A program made the translations under genes and the position numbers. A stretch of 62,873 bases of DNA from CAXTTV01 sp964247295 (lineage in GTDB: Bacteria > Chloroflexota > Ktedonobacteria > Ktedonobacterales > Ktedonobacteraceae). Positions 52,575-62,700 of this stretch are shown piece after piece. The DNA lies in assembly GCA_964247295.1 (NCBI GenBank), contig CAXTTV010000004.1, positions 1 through 62,873 of the forward strand, read 5' to 3'. The first letter of the stretch is position 1, and each line of letters opens with the position of its first letter. Under the pieces are notes generated by a model. The model made no database searches, was not told the DNA's origin, and saw nothing but the letters and a program-made list of their open reading frames with translations.

Positions 52575-53657
52575 ATGGCAGAGCAGCAGCAGGATCTTCA
52601 ACCACACATCTGGTTACGCTATGCGACCGAATTCAATCAAGAAGGACGCAAACACACGCTGGAGATCGGCATCCCGGTCCCAATCGGTGCCAGCTCTGAG
52701 GAACGCGCCCGGCTGATCCAGGAGGCTCAGGCCGGTATGGATCAGCTAAGTGGTCAGGTAGAGCAGCAGATCAGTCGGTTGCAACAGCAACGGGCTAATC
52801 GCTCGGCACCTCCAGCACAGACCACTCGCCCTGTAAACGGCTCCGCTTCGACCGCAACGCCGCAAGCTCCTCGTGTACAACCCCCCCCCGTATCACAGCC
52901 TCCTCAGGTCGCTCAGAACCGCACCCGCCAACTGGCAAACGGTGATGAGAACGCCCTGCGAGCACAGTTTCTGGCCCAGGCGAAGGAGAAGCTGGGATTA
53001 ACACCACGACAGGTTATGGAGACGCTCAACGTGAAGACGCTCAGCGGCCTGAACTTTCAAGAGGCCTATGAGCAGTTAACGCAAGCCGGAAATAAATCTA
53101 CTCCTGTGGGCAAACCTGTTGCCCCACCTCCCACACCAGCGCCTCAGATATCCCAGGAGACGCCCGCTCACAAGGAGGAAGCGCACAATCCGGTGGCCAC
53201 GCCCTCCGAACAACCAGTAAGCTCCCCGGCCCCAATTATCCGCGAGCAACCCCGCTTTGAAGAGGAAGACGAGGAAGATGAGGATCTGCCGGATTTCACG
53301 GATCTCGATGATGAGGATGAAGAGGAGGAGATGCCTGGACTGGTTGCCAACGAGCTGCGAGGTGAAGGGCGGGACCGTGTGCGCTCACGTCTGGCCCAAT
53401 TGCGCAGTATTCAAGGGAAAGATAAGGTTTCAAAGGAGCGGACGAGCGTCCTAAAAAATGTGACCCATGAGCTGGACTCCGAAGAGCGTAGAACTTTAAT
53501 CCAGGGCATCTGGGGCCCCGATGCAACCAGAACCTTGCGAGTAGAGCAAGCCGAGGCCTTGATATCATGGGGAAAAGAAGACGATTTTTCAAAAGAGGCT
53601 CAGGAAATGTTGAAGATCCTGGCAGAGGAAAAAGAATATGCGAGTAGTGACAGGTGA
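52575..53657 (+). CDS. hypothetical acidic/Pro-rich protein
   Basis: A 360-residue cytosolic protein without a recognised domain. Residues 1-75 form a helical head (YATEFNQEGRKHTLEIGIPVPIGAS..., AGMDQLSGQVEQQISRLQQQR), then Pro/Gln-rich low complexity, a helical block (LRAQFLAQAKEKLGLTPRQVMETLNVKTLSGLNFQEAYEQL), a Glu/Asp run near 235-260, and a C-terminal helical domain ending RTSVLKNVTHELDSEERRTLIQ. AGGAGC is seven bases before the ATG. Its last 20 bases overlap the rsmD start, so expression is coupled; a role in ribosome or RNA handling is only inferred. Confidence 0.55.
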   Translation: MAEQQQDLQPHIWLRYATEFNQEGRKHTLEIGIPVPIGASSEERARLIQEAQAGMDQLSGQVEQQISRLQQQRANRSAPPAQTTRPVNGSASTATPQAPRVQPPPVSQPPQVAQNRTRQLANGDENALRAQFLAQAKEKLGLTPRQVMETLNVKTLSGLNFQEAYEQLTQAGNKSTPVGKPVAPPPTPAPQISQETPAHKEEAHNPVATPSEQPVSSPAPIIREQPRFEEEDEEDEDLPDFTDLDDEDEEEEMPGLVANELRGEGRDRVRSRLAQLRSIQGKDKVSKERTSVLKNVTHELDSEERRTLIQGIWGPDATRTLRVEQAEALISWGKEDDFSKEAQEMLKILAEEKEYASSDR

Positions 53658-54244
53658 GGCCAAAGGCCGACGCTTAAAATCACCCAAGACAAGTGGGACC
53701 CGCCCGATCATTGATCGCGTGAAGACCGCCCTTTTTGATATTCTAGCCGTACGCTACGGCCTGGAAGACATTCGTTTCCTGGATTTATTTGGTGGTGTTG
53801 GTAACGTTGGCATTGAGGCCCTCAGTAGGGGCGCAAAACAGGCCACATTTATCGAGATGAACGCCAAAGTGCTGGCGATCCTGCGCGATAATCTAAAAAC
53901 AACCGGCCTGCTGAATAGATCAGAGACGCTGCATACCGATGCCTTTAAATTTCTGCATAACCATGCTACAAGCAGTCAGCGCACTCCCTACGACATTATC
54001 TATGTCGCACCACCGCAGTATCAAGAGATGGCAGCGAAAGCGCTCGGACTGCTAGATAGCTCACCATTGGTGCCAGAGGATGGATTGGTGATTATCCAGA
54101 TCCACCCTAAAGNNNNNNNNNNGGCTTCACCTGACCGATGAGAGACGTTACGGCAGCACTCTATTACTGTTTTATGAAGGTCCTCAGTTAGAGGAAGAAG
54201 ACCCCATAGTCGAACAAGAGGAGATTTTGAATTATGTTGAATAG
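53638..54244 (+). CDS. rsmD: 16S rRNA (guanine966-N2)-methyltransferase RsmD (broken by gap)
   Basis: About 158 residues precede the run of N at 54113-54122 and about 40 follow it; the true gap must be 0 mod 3 although 10 N are written. Family blocks: MRVVTGEAKGRRLKSP, TRPIIDRVKTALFDIL, DLFGGVGNVGIEALSRGA (motif I) and motif IV YVAPPQY, the variant of DPPY seen in some lineages. After the gap DERRYGSTLLLFYEG is the usual RsmD ending, followed by an acidic tail and TAG at 54242-54244. It overlaps both neighbours (20 bases with the acidic protein gene, 11 with the MerR-like gene). Confidence 0.88.
54113..54122. other. assembly gap (10 N)
   Basis: Run of N inside rsmD. The flanking frames require a true length of 0 mod 3, so 10 is not the real size. 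Confidence 0.95.
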
Positions 54245-54698
54245 AAACGCGCGCTTCGCCTTTTTAGACGCTGGGGAGGCCGCTCGTCGGCTAGAGATTG
54301 ACCGAATGACCCTGGAGCGCTGGACCAGCGAAGGACGGATCAAAGCTCATCGCGGGGTTGGACGCGACGCCTTTTATCGTGCCGGAGATGTCGATACACT
54401 TTATAAAGAGCTGCATCCAGAGGCAGAGTTAGCCGCAGCAGTAGCCGCCGATGAGCAAGAGAGCGCCAGTGAGGAGCCAAAAACCGCGCCAGCACGGAAA
54501 CAGCAGGACCCTCAGATGCGGGTCTACCTGCGTTTACAGGCCGATGCCAAATGGTACGATACCTCTGAGGAAGATATACAAACATGGTTTAACCAGCTTG
54601 CGCCCGATGGCTACGAGCGCAACAAACGTAACGCTGAGCACACAGTAAAAAAGCTCCAGTATCTGATCAGCCTGATCGATAATGCCCAACAGTCCTGA
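54234..54698 (+). CDS. MerR-like helix-turn-helix protein
   Basis: A 154-residue protein. The first 55 residues are a winged helix of the MerR/excisionase type (DAGEAARRLEIDRMTLERWTSEGRIKAHRGVGRDAFYRAGDVDTL); residues 95-150 form another small helical domain (MRVYLRLQADAKWYDTSEEDIQTWFNQLAPDGYERNKRNAEHTVKKLQYL). The start lies inside rsmD and has AGAGGAG upstream. Target genes are unknown; transcription may be coupled to RsmD. Confidence 0.7.
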   Translation: MLNRNARFAFLDAGEAARRLEIDRMTLERWTSEGRIKAHRGVGRDAFYRAGDVDTLYKELHPEAELAAAVAADEQESASEEPKTAPARKQQDPQMRVYLRLQADAKWYDTSEEDIQTWFNQLAPDGYERNKRNAEHTVKKLQYLISLIDNAQQS

Positions 54699-54708
54699 CA
54701 ATAGCCAC

Positions 54709-55227
54709 CTATGCCGGACTCCCAACGTTAATCACAGTAGAGTCCATATTTTGCTCATTCAGGTAGTAGACCTGATGCCACCCTTCAGAAGGGATCACCA
54801 GCAGTGCTTGCTTCAACAATTGCTCATGGTAAGGGATGACAGAATCTTCGACACGGCGCTCCCGCTCGTTGTTCCGTGCCCGGCAAAGCTCCTCGTGGAT
54901 CTTAAAGACCAGCAAACAGGCCAGATAACCTTTGGAGCGTGCGTGCTCCAACAGATGCAGACGAGGCTCGGGTTTAAGGGCGGTACTATCCGCAACCGTA
55001 AATCGACCGTGGTAGAGACGCTTATTGATAATCGAATAGAACAAATCGAAAGCATCTCGGTTCACCTGCTGGTTCGCGGGATCGTCACAGATCAAGCCCC
55101 GGCAGGCATCAGAGGAAACAATCTCCGTGGGAGCGAAGCGGCGGGCCGCAAATGTGCTTTTACCGCATCCAGCCGGGCCAGCCAGTACTAAAAGCGTTCT
55201 GCGTGGTAACCTAATGATCTCAGACAT
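54709..55227 (-). CDS. P-loop kinase (polynucleotide kinase-like)
   Basis: A 172-residue P-loop NTPase. Walker A GPAGCGKST, followed by the short SSDACRGLICDDPANQQVN and VADSTALKPEPRLHLLEHARSKG blocks, then RNNERERRVEDSVI, typical of the AAA_33/T4 polynucleotide kinase-type family. It probably phosphorylates nucleic acid ends or a small molecule. The ATG at 55227 has AAGGAC upstream; a longer frame to 55290 would overlap the divergent alaS promoter. Convergent with the MerR-like gene. Confidence 0.78.
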   Translation of the reverse strand: MSEIIRLPRRTLLVLAGPAGCGKSTFAARRFAPTEIVSSDACRGLICDDPANQQVNRDAFDLFYSIINKRLYHGRFTVADSTALKPEPRLHLLEHARSKGYLACLLVFKIHEELCRARNNERERRVEDSVIPYHEQLLKQALLVIPSEGWHQVYYLNEQNMDSTVINVGSPA

Positions 55228-55246
55228 CTTTCTTGTCCTTATAGCA

Positions 55247-55275
55247 TTGATATGCGTACTCTCGTTTGGTATAAT
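55247..55275 (+). promoter_or_regulatory. alaS promoter
   Basis: TTGATA (55247-55252), 17-base spacer, TATAAT (55270-55275), reading toward alaS 280 bases away. A second TATAAT is at 55305-55310. Confidence 0.65.
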
Positions 55276-55397
55276 GCGCGATGGTACCATATCTGTGCAT
55301 ATACTATAATGCTTTTTAACAAAAGAATGTGGGTATCAAAAGAACTTACGCACACCCGCATGTAAAAGTTAAGAAGATCATATCACGCGCATTCAGA

Positions 55398-55467
55398 GGG
55401 GGAGGAATGCAGGGATGCTGGAACTCATCATTGCTACGAACTCCTTTTTAGCATGCATCTCTCCCCC
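55398..55467 (+). promoter_or_regulatory. long hairpin in the alaS leader
   Basis: GGGGGAG (55398-55404) pairs with CTCCCCC (55461-55467), and continues inward through AATGC/GCATC-type pairs and ATGCT (55415-55419) with AGCAT (55450-55454), an estimated 16 base pairs with one mismatch and one bulge. A short U run follows after 12 bases. Such a leader often controls aminoacyl-tRNA synthetase genes, but the T-box signature is not visible. Confidence 0.5.
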
Positions 55468-55556
55468 ATATCATACTAATTTTTCCCGATCCGGGACAAA
55501 AGCCATTTCGTTCGCGTCCCCAAGCACGCGATGCGTATAGAACCCAGGAGGATGAC

Positions 55557-58199
55557 GTGACTGTTGAGACGCAATTAACGACAACAGAGATCCGAGCGCG
55601 TTTTCTAAACTACTTCGCCAGTAAAGGCCATCATATTCTGCCAAGCTCATCGCTGGTCCCCCAGGATGATCCTACAGTCCTGCTTACGACCGCAGGTGTG
55701 CAGCAGATGATCCCTTTTTTCATGGGGCGCGAGACTCCTCCAGCATTGCGGCTTACCTCCTCACAAAAGTGCTTCCGCACAACTGATATTGAGAAGGTTG
55801 GTAACCAGCGAACCCTGACCTTTTTCGAGATGCTAGGCAACTTCTCAATTGGGGACTATTTTAAGAAAGACGCTATTGAGTTCGCCTGGGAGTTTCTTAC
55901 AAAAGTGGTCAACATTCCAGCCGAGCGGCTCTATCCAACGGTCCATCCAGAGGACCAGGATGCGCGCCGCTACTGGCACGAGCTGACCGGACGACCAGAA
56001 GACTCTTTTGTGGCGCTGGAAGACAATTGGTGGGGCCCTCCAGGTGACTCCGGCCCCTGCGGTCCCGACTCCGAGATCTACTACGACCGTGGGATTAAGC
56101 ATGGGTGCGGCGAGGCCGACTGCCAGCCTGGTTGCGACTGCGAACGCTTCCTGGAGATCTGGAATAATGTGTTCACTGAATTCTATCAGGACAGGCAGGG
56201 GAACCGTACGCCTCTGGCGAAAAAGAATATTGATACCGGCATGGGTCTGGAACGCCTGACCATGGTGGTCCAGGGTAAAGAGTCGGTTTTCGATACCGAT
56301 CTTTTCAGCTTTATTATTGACAAGGTGGCGACGCTTGCCGGAACCGGATACGGGCAAGACACAAAAACGGATACATCCCTGCGTGTGATCACCGATCATA
56401 GCCGGGCGCTGGTCTTCCTGGCCGCCGATGGCGTCCTTCCCAGTAACGAGGGACGGGGATATATCTTCCGCCGCATTCTGCGACGGGCGATCCGCCATGG
56501 AAGATTGCTGGGCCTGGACAAGCCATTTCTAGCCGAGGTCGCCAACACCGTCATCGGTCTGATGAAAAGCCATTATCATGAGCTGGAAACCCGCCATGAT
56601 CGCATTCTCGATATTCTGACACTCGAAGAAACACGATTCAGTCAAACCCTCACTACCGGCCTGCAATTGCTGAACAGCCTGCTAGAAGATCTTAAAAAGC
56701 GCAATGAACATGTGGTTCCTGGCGAGGATGTTTTCAAACTGTATGACTCTCATGGCTTTCCAATCGAACTCACAAGCGAGGTCGCGGTTGAGCAGGGCTT
56801 CACCATCGACTCCTCTGGTTTTGAACATGCGCTTAAACAGCAGCAGGAACGAAGCCGGGCCGCTGGTAAATTTGTGCAAGGACGCGATGATGAGGTGTTG
56901 GGTGAGGTTCTTCGGAGGGTCGGACCTACCCGCTTTAGCGGCTACGAAGGGATCGAGGATTGCGGCAACGTCGTTGCCCTGGTAGTTGAGGGTAAAGAGA
57001 TGGAGAGCATCACCGCTCCTCAGCAGGCGTTACTGGTCCTCGATGAAACTCCCTTCTACGCGGAGAGCGGGGGCCAGATTGGGGATCAGGGCTATCTTAC
57101 TGGCCCCCGAGGCGTCTTTGAGGTTCAAGACACTCAGCGCCCAATCAAAGGAATGATTGTGCATTATGGACAGATCGCCGAAGGCTATATGACTATCGGA
57201 GATCAAGTTCAGGCCGAAGTGAGTGCCCAGCGTCGTGAAGATACGATCCGCAACCACAGTGGTACTCATCTACTGCACAAAGCATTGCGAGATATCATCG
57301 GGCCTCAAGTGGAGCAACGCGGCTCCCTGGTGGAGCCGGAGCGTCTGCGCTTTGACTTTACCAGCCCACGCCCGCTCAGCGATAATGAACTGACTCAGGT
57401 CGATGAACAAATTAATCGCTGGATACGCGTGAATGATCCAGTGCAAACAAAGATTATGGATATAGAGGCGGCTCGCCAGACAGGAGCAATGGCCCTCTTT
57501 GGCGAAAAATACGATAAGATGGTGCGCGTTGTGACCATGGGTCAGAGTGTTGAGCTCTGTGGAGGAACTCACTGCGCCTTTACAGGTCAGATTGGGCTCT
57601 ATGTCACCACACAAGAAACAAGTGTTGCCGCCGGCATCCGCAGGATCGAAGCCCTGACCGGTCGGGGTGCCGAAGCCTACATGCGACAACGCAGTCAGTT
57701 GGTTGAAACCATCGCCAGTAGATTGCAATCCCAGCCAGACCGACTGGAGCCCAGAATTGAGCAGTTGCTTCAAGAGCTGAGCACCAGTCGCCGTCAACTT
57801 GCGCAATACCAGAAAGATAATGCTCAGCGGCAGGTTGACGAGCTAGTCGCCCAGGCTCAACAGGTCTCCGGTATCTCAGTTATAGCTACAACCGTAGAAG
57901 GAGTAGAAGATAAGCTTCTGCGCGAGATGAGTGAGATGGTGCGCAACAGATTGCAGACTCCTGGCGTTGTAGTGCTTGCGGGTATCTATCCTGAGCGGAT
58001 CGGTCTGCAAGTGAATATCAGCTCTGAACTTACAAAGAAAGGGCTGCACGCAGGCAAGATAGCTGGCGCGGTCGGCGCGCGTCTCGGGGGTAAAGGCGGG
58101 GGCCGACCGGAGTTAGCTCAGGGCGGTGGAAAGAACAAAGCGGAGCTTGGTGCGGCACTGGATATGGTAGCCCGGCTGGTTAAAGACACGATTGAATAG
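55557..58199 (+). CDS. alaS: alanyl-tRNA synthetase
   Basis: An 880-residue class II synthetase. The N-terminal catalytic core starts with IRARFLNYFASKGH and SLVPQDDPTVLLTTAGVQQMIPFF (motif 1/2), then DNWWGPPGDSGPCGPDSEIYYD and NIDTGMGLERLTMVVQGK. Editing domain zinc residues occur in NHSGTHLLHKAL and ELCGGTHC; the C-terminal DHHA1 part ends in GGRPELAQGGG. It charges tRNA-Ala and clears Ser/Gly errors. Start is GTG with AGGAGG five bases upstream; the nearby ATGACGTGA frame is only two codons. Confidence 0.97.
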   Translation: MTVETQLTTTEIRARFLNYFASKGHHILPSSSLVPQDDPTVLLTTAGVQQMIPFFMGRETPPALRLTSSQKCFRTTDIEKVGNQRTLTFFEMLGNFSIGDYFKKDAIEFAWEFLTKVVNIPAERLYPTVHPEDQDARRYWHELTGRPEDSFVALEDNWWGPPGDSGPCGPDSEIYYDRGIKHGCGEADCQPGCDCERFLEIWNNVFTEFYQDRQGNRTPLAKKNIDTGMGLERLTMVVQGKESVFDTDLFSFIIDKVATLAGTGYGQDTKTDTSLRVITDHSRALVFLAADGVLPSNEGRGYIFRRILRRAIRHGRLLGLDKPFLAEVANTVIGLMKSHYHELETRHDRILDILTLEETRFSQTLTTGLQLLNSLLEDLKKRNEHVVPGEDVFKLYDSHGFPIELTSEVAVEQGFTIDSSGFEHALKQQQERSRAAGKFVQGRDDEVLGEVLRRVGPTRFSGYEGIEDCGNVVALVVEGKEMESITAPQQALLVLDETPFYAESGGQIGDQGYLTGPRGVFEVQDTQRPIKGMIVHYGQIAEGYMTIGDQVQAEVSAQRREDTIRNHSGTHLLHKALRDIIGPQVEQRGSLVEPERLRFDFTSPRPLSDNELTQVDEQINRWIRVNDPVQTKIMDIEAARQTGAMALFGEKYDKMVRVVTMGQSVELCGGTHCAFTGQIGLYVTTQETSVAAGIRRIEALTGRGAEAYMRQRSQLVETIASRLQSQPDRLEPRIEQLLQELSTSRRQLAQYQKDNAQRQVDELVAQAQQVSGISVIATTVEGVEDKLLREMSEMVRNRLQTPGVVVLAGIYPERIGLQVNISSELTKKGLHAGKIAGAVGARLGGKGGGRPELAQGGGKNKAELGAALDMVARLVKDTIE

Positions 58200-58339
58200 T
58201 TTTTGCCAGTAACGTTACTTTTGTGCTATAAAGTACTCACGTGCATACCAGGAATATGCATATGCCAGGAATGGTCCTTATCCAGTGCGGCACAGTTATT
58301 AAAAAATGGCAGTGGATCAACACAGTCAGGATGACACGC

Positions 58340-59704
58340 ATGAAGAATTTCTTTCACAATTTGAAAGATCTCATACAAACAAAAAGACCACCAGAGAATG
58401 GCTATTTTTATGGTCAGGATGGGCTCTATGAGGAAGAGGACGGTCTTTACGAAGGGGATCCGGGTCTGGCCGGAGGAGATCAGCGTCAGGTCTTTACCGC
58501 ACTCGATATTGGCACCGCCTACGCGAAAGCAATTATCATTGAAGTACACGACGATGAAGCAACAGTCCTGGGCGTGGGAAAGCATCCACAGGGCCACACT
58601 CAGATGGCCGATGGGATTGTTACCGATATTCCTGGCGTTATTGATAACTGCAATCAAGCCCTAACTTTAGCGGAACAGTCCGCCGGTGGCGTGATCGCTC
58701 CTCTATCTGTTATTGGGATTGCCGGAGAACTGGTAAAGGGTAGCTCTATTACCATTAATAAGCAGCGGCAAAATCCAACAAAGCCAATTACACCAGAAGA
58801 GCTGGAAGGGATGATCACCAGCGCTCAACAACGACTGCTGAAAATCGCCAAAGAGCGCATCGCGGAAGAGACGGGCTACCAGAATATTGAGGTCCGCCTG
58901 ACCAACGCGGCTGTTATCTCGGTGAGGATTGATGGGCAACTGGTTAGCAATCCACTTGGCTTTAGAGGACGGCACTTTACGCTAACCCTGTTCAGTGCCT
59001 TTGCCCCTTTAATGCAACTTGGAGCCCTGGAGACCGTTGCTCAGGGCCTTGACCTGACGTTGGTGACGATTGTTTCAGAACCCTATGCCCTGGCTCGCTG
59101 CCTCAGCACAAACGCCAGCGAGGACAGTGGAGCAATCTTTATCGATGTCGGGGGTGGTACAACAGATATCGCACTGGTGCGTCAGGGAGGCATCGAAGAA
59201 ACTAGAATGTTTGCTCTGGGCGGACGCACCTTTACGCGCCGCCTCGCCACCGGTAAAAATATTCCATTGCGCGAGGCCGAGAAACTAAAAAAACTGTATG
59301 GTAACGGAGAACTTACGGAAGCTGAGCTAAACGACATCCAGAAGATCCTGGCCCCTGAATGTCAGACCTGGATGGATACAGTAGAATTTTTAGTCGATGA
59401 GCTCGCTAAAGGTGAACTTCTCCCCCCCGCTATCTATATGGTTGGAGGCGGCTCCAACTTGCCCGATCTCACACATAGACTGCAAGAATATCCATGGACG
59501 GAACGGCTGCCGTTCGCCCGCCAGCCACTCATTGAGACGGTCCAACCTGAGATGGTCGGCATGATTGCTGACCCCGGCCATATGTTAGAAAGTGCACAGG
59601 ATATCACACCAATGGCTCTGGCGTATCAGGCTATTGAACTACAAAATGAGAATAGCGTACTTGAAAGAGCCCTGTATCGCGTTATCCATAGTATGCGCAT
59701 CTGA
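58340..59704 (+). CDS. FtsA-like actin-family ATPase
   Basis: A 454-residue protein with the FtsA/MreB actin fold: phosphate-1 loop FTALDIGTAYAKAII, the FtsA-specific inserted subdomain (TPEELEGMITSAQQRLLKIA...), connect region IVSEPYALARCL, phosphate-2 IFIDVGGGTTDIALV and adenosine loop YMVGGGSNLPDL. FtsA tethers FtsZ to the membrane through a C-terminal amphipathic helix; here the end is RALYRVIHSMRI. The ATG at 58340 is chosen because AGGA lies about eight bases upstream; upstream starts at 58241 are in the leader. The next gene encodes a large single-pass protein, and no ftsZ or ftsQ is present. Confidence 0.85.
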   Translation: MKNFFHNLKDLIQTKRPPENGYFYGQDGLYEEEDGLYEGDPGLAGGDQRQVFTALDIGTAYAKAIIIEVHDDEATVLGVGKHPQGHTQMADGIVTDIPGVIDNCNQALTLAEQSAGGVIAPLSVIGIAGELVKGSSITINKQRQNPTKPITPEELEGMITSAQQRLLKIAKERIAEETGYQNIEVRLTNAAVISVRIDGQLVSNPLGFRGRHFTLTLFSAFAPLMQLGALETVAQGLDLTLVTIVSEPYALARCLSTNASEDSGAIFIDVGGGTTDIALVRQGGIEETRMFALGGRTFTRRLATGKNIPLREAEKLKKLYGNGELTEAELNDIQKILAPECQTWMDTVEFLVDELAKGELLPPAIYMVGGGSNLPDLTHRLQEYPWTERLPFARQPLIETVQPEMVGMIADPGHMLESAQDITPMALAYQAIELQNENSVLERALYRVIHSMRI

Positions 59705-59768
59705 TGATGAAGTAGAGAGACCGTCTCTTAAATAATAAAAATAAAGCGAGTAGGGGGTACATGGGCTT

Positions 59769-62700
59769 ATGAGTGACGAGCAGATCATTTATCTTAGCCC
59801 GGAAGAGGAACTTACGACTGTTCGAGAGCGCCTGGCGAATACACAGGCGAAACGGATCACGCTCGTTATTCCTTCAACAACACAATTGCGCAGCCATGTC
59901 GGCTGGCGTTTACTACATTCGCGTGCACGCGAACTGGACAAGGATGTACTGGTGATCAGTTCCGATCGCCAGATTCGTGCGGTCGTTAAGGCGGCTGGCT
60001 TTAAGGTGGCCGACTCTTTAGAGTCCACTCCTACAAGCAGCAGTCGCCCTACCAGTAAGCCGAGTAAACAGGTTAATGGAACCAGCCGACCAGGTTCCCG
60101 CCCTCGCACCAGCTCTACCTCTCCAGAGGGACGTTCGATTGGCCCGGTTCGCACAAGCGGACCAGGAAAAGCCGAGGGTGGAATACGAAATAGTACAAGA
60201 TCACGAGGCAGCGGTCGTTTGACCTCTCGTAACGAGGCCGCCAGACGGCGGATGACACCCGAGGGTCCCAGCGACGTGACAGGAAAGTCGGCTCCATTGC
60301 CTTCTGAAGAGCTTTCCGCTCCCAAAAAAGGGATCGGCCCTCGCGCCAATAAACATGTGCGCGAGAGCGTCTCTTCAACCTTTGATATCCGTTCTTCAGA
60401 TCCACATTTTCAGGCACCTTTTATCCGGCCTGCTCAACCTAATCCCGAAGACGAGGAGCCAGATCTGCTTTCTAACGATGTGCAGATGGCCCAGCGCATT
60501 CGCAGGGCCGCGACGAATCCTCCTGGGGAACAAGGTTCAGACCTGACCCAATCGCAAACCAGTAAACAACGGAGTTCGGGGAAAAGCAAGAGTCTCCCAC
60601 TTCCTAAACCGGAGGACGAAGACCCATTTTTGGAGATGGCGGAGAACCAGGAACCAGGGCTCTTTCCAGAACAGAAAAGCGCGATCTCTCTGGACAATCC
60701 AGATCTCCAGTCGGGGTACCATCAGGTGCCAAATTATCGCACGGACGAGATGTTCGATGGAGAGATCGAGAACCTGGGCGAGAGCGAACTTCCTCTATCA
60801 ATGGGGGATGATGAGGATCTCCAGGGGAAAAATTGGGAAGACCAGATAGAAGAGGATCAACCTTTCGAGGCTCCACGGGCACGAGGAGCTGGAAGGCGGA
60901 GCAGACCCTCGCAAACAAATCTCCGCAACCGGGAGCCTATGCGCGATCGTCAAGCCCCATTAGAGGAAGACCTTGAGGACCTACCAACGTGGCAGCCCTC
61001 TGCTTCTGAACGAATCGATATGCCCGCTCCAGCTCCAAGGGGCAGAACCGGATCATCGCAGATCCAGCGCCCATCCCCGTCCCAGAACCTGCGGCGCACA
61101 AACTCGCAGAGTCTACGGCCATCACCTTCACAAAATTTGCGTCCGACGCCCTCCCAGAACCTGCGACCACCTGTATCTCAAGGGCTAAAGCCCTCTCAAG
61201 AACCACGACAGATCTCTCAGAGGCCGCCGCGTTCATCTTCCCCAAACTTACGATCGTCTGAGATGGCTCAAACCCTTTCCGGGGAAAGAGCCTGGCGGGA
61301 ACCGCCAGCATCTACCCCGACGCCTAAGTTACCACCCTTGAGTTCACAGGAGATTAATCCCTCAAGTATGCAGCGGCCATCCCAGACCCAACTCAAACGG
61401 CCAGCGTCAGGAGGGGGCCAGAGACCGGCTACTCTGACCGCGCCACCAATAGTCAAAACGCGCCCGGAGAACCCATCGGCTCAAGCATCCGCGAAAGGCA
61501 ATTCGCAGACCTCGCGTCGCCCTACCGCACCCGAGGCACGAAAACAACCCACACCATCGACCAGATCCAGGTCAGGTATCAACAGATCCCGCCTGGGTAT
61601 GATACTAACCGTTGCGGTCCTGGCCGTCCTGCTGCTGATACTCCTGGCTGCGGCCTACTTTGGTCCCTCTGCGGATGTCACCTTAATCATCCCAACCAAA
61701 GGATTTACGCAAAACGTCTCGCTGGTCGCCGGTAGTCCTGCCAAAGCCTCAGCCTCCAACCAGACAGTGACATCCCAAACACTTAGCTATAACACCACGA
61801 TTACCGGCCAGGGGAAAGCCACCGGTAAAACACAGGTAGGTACAGTTCAGGCAACGGGACAAATCAAGATCACGAACAATGGAAGCCAGCAGGTTGTCAT
61901 CCCTTCTGGAACTATTGTCGAGACAAGCGGCGGAGTACGCTTCGCGACAACGGCAGAGACCCTGATCGCCACTAAAAGCAGCAACGTTGGCAATAGTAGC
62001 CCGATTCCAGTCGAGGCTCAAAGTGCCGGAGTTAACGGCAATGTCGATGTCGGTACAATTACAGTTATTCCGACCGATAGCCTGCAAAAAATTGCTCAAA
62101 ACAATGGTCTGACGGTCAATAGTCTGAACCTGGCGGTCGCCAATCCCAACGCAACCACTGGTGGTGGTACAGGGAACGCAACAACCGTCAATCAGGATGA
62201 TATCACCAACCTGAAAACGGATCTGCATAAAAAGCAGGTTGTGCCAGCCGTCGATAGCTGGGTAAAACAACAACTACGAAAAGGAGATATCGCTGGTACG
62301 CCCACGATCACAGAGCAGGTCACCTCTACCCCAGCAGAGAAAGGGATCGCCAGTGATGGCAATTTCAGCGAGCGGGTCGAAGTTCGTGCCCAGGTCCTGG
62401 TGGTGCGCCTTGAGGATCTTCAGAAAGCCGCCGCGAACCAGATGACTGATGGGGTCAACAAGAAAAACCCTGGTTACGAACTGATCCAACTACAGGAGAT
62501 CACGTTCCAGAAGATGAAAACCACCACCTCTGATGACAATAAAGCGGTGAGTATCGATGGCTCAGCGACAGCCCAGATCGCCCAACAGATGTCTGAGACG
62601 GGGATACGTTCAATGATCAAAGGGAAAAGCCTGGATGAGGCCAAAAAGTACCTCACCTCAGATAACAGTAAAGAAGTGCCTAAGATTAACGATGCTACTA

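Noticed and set aside
54682..55191. Plus-strand frame of 169 codons opposite the P-loop kinase
   Set aside because: Shadow frame; the minus-strand product has an intact Walker A and family blocks.
55300..55556. T-box riboswitch ahead of alaS
   Set aside because: The conserved T-box sequence and specifier stem are not visible.
55845..56498. Minus-strand frame of 217 codons inside alaS
   Set aside because: Shadow of alaS, which has complete synthetase motifs.
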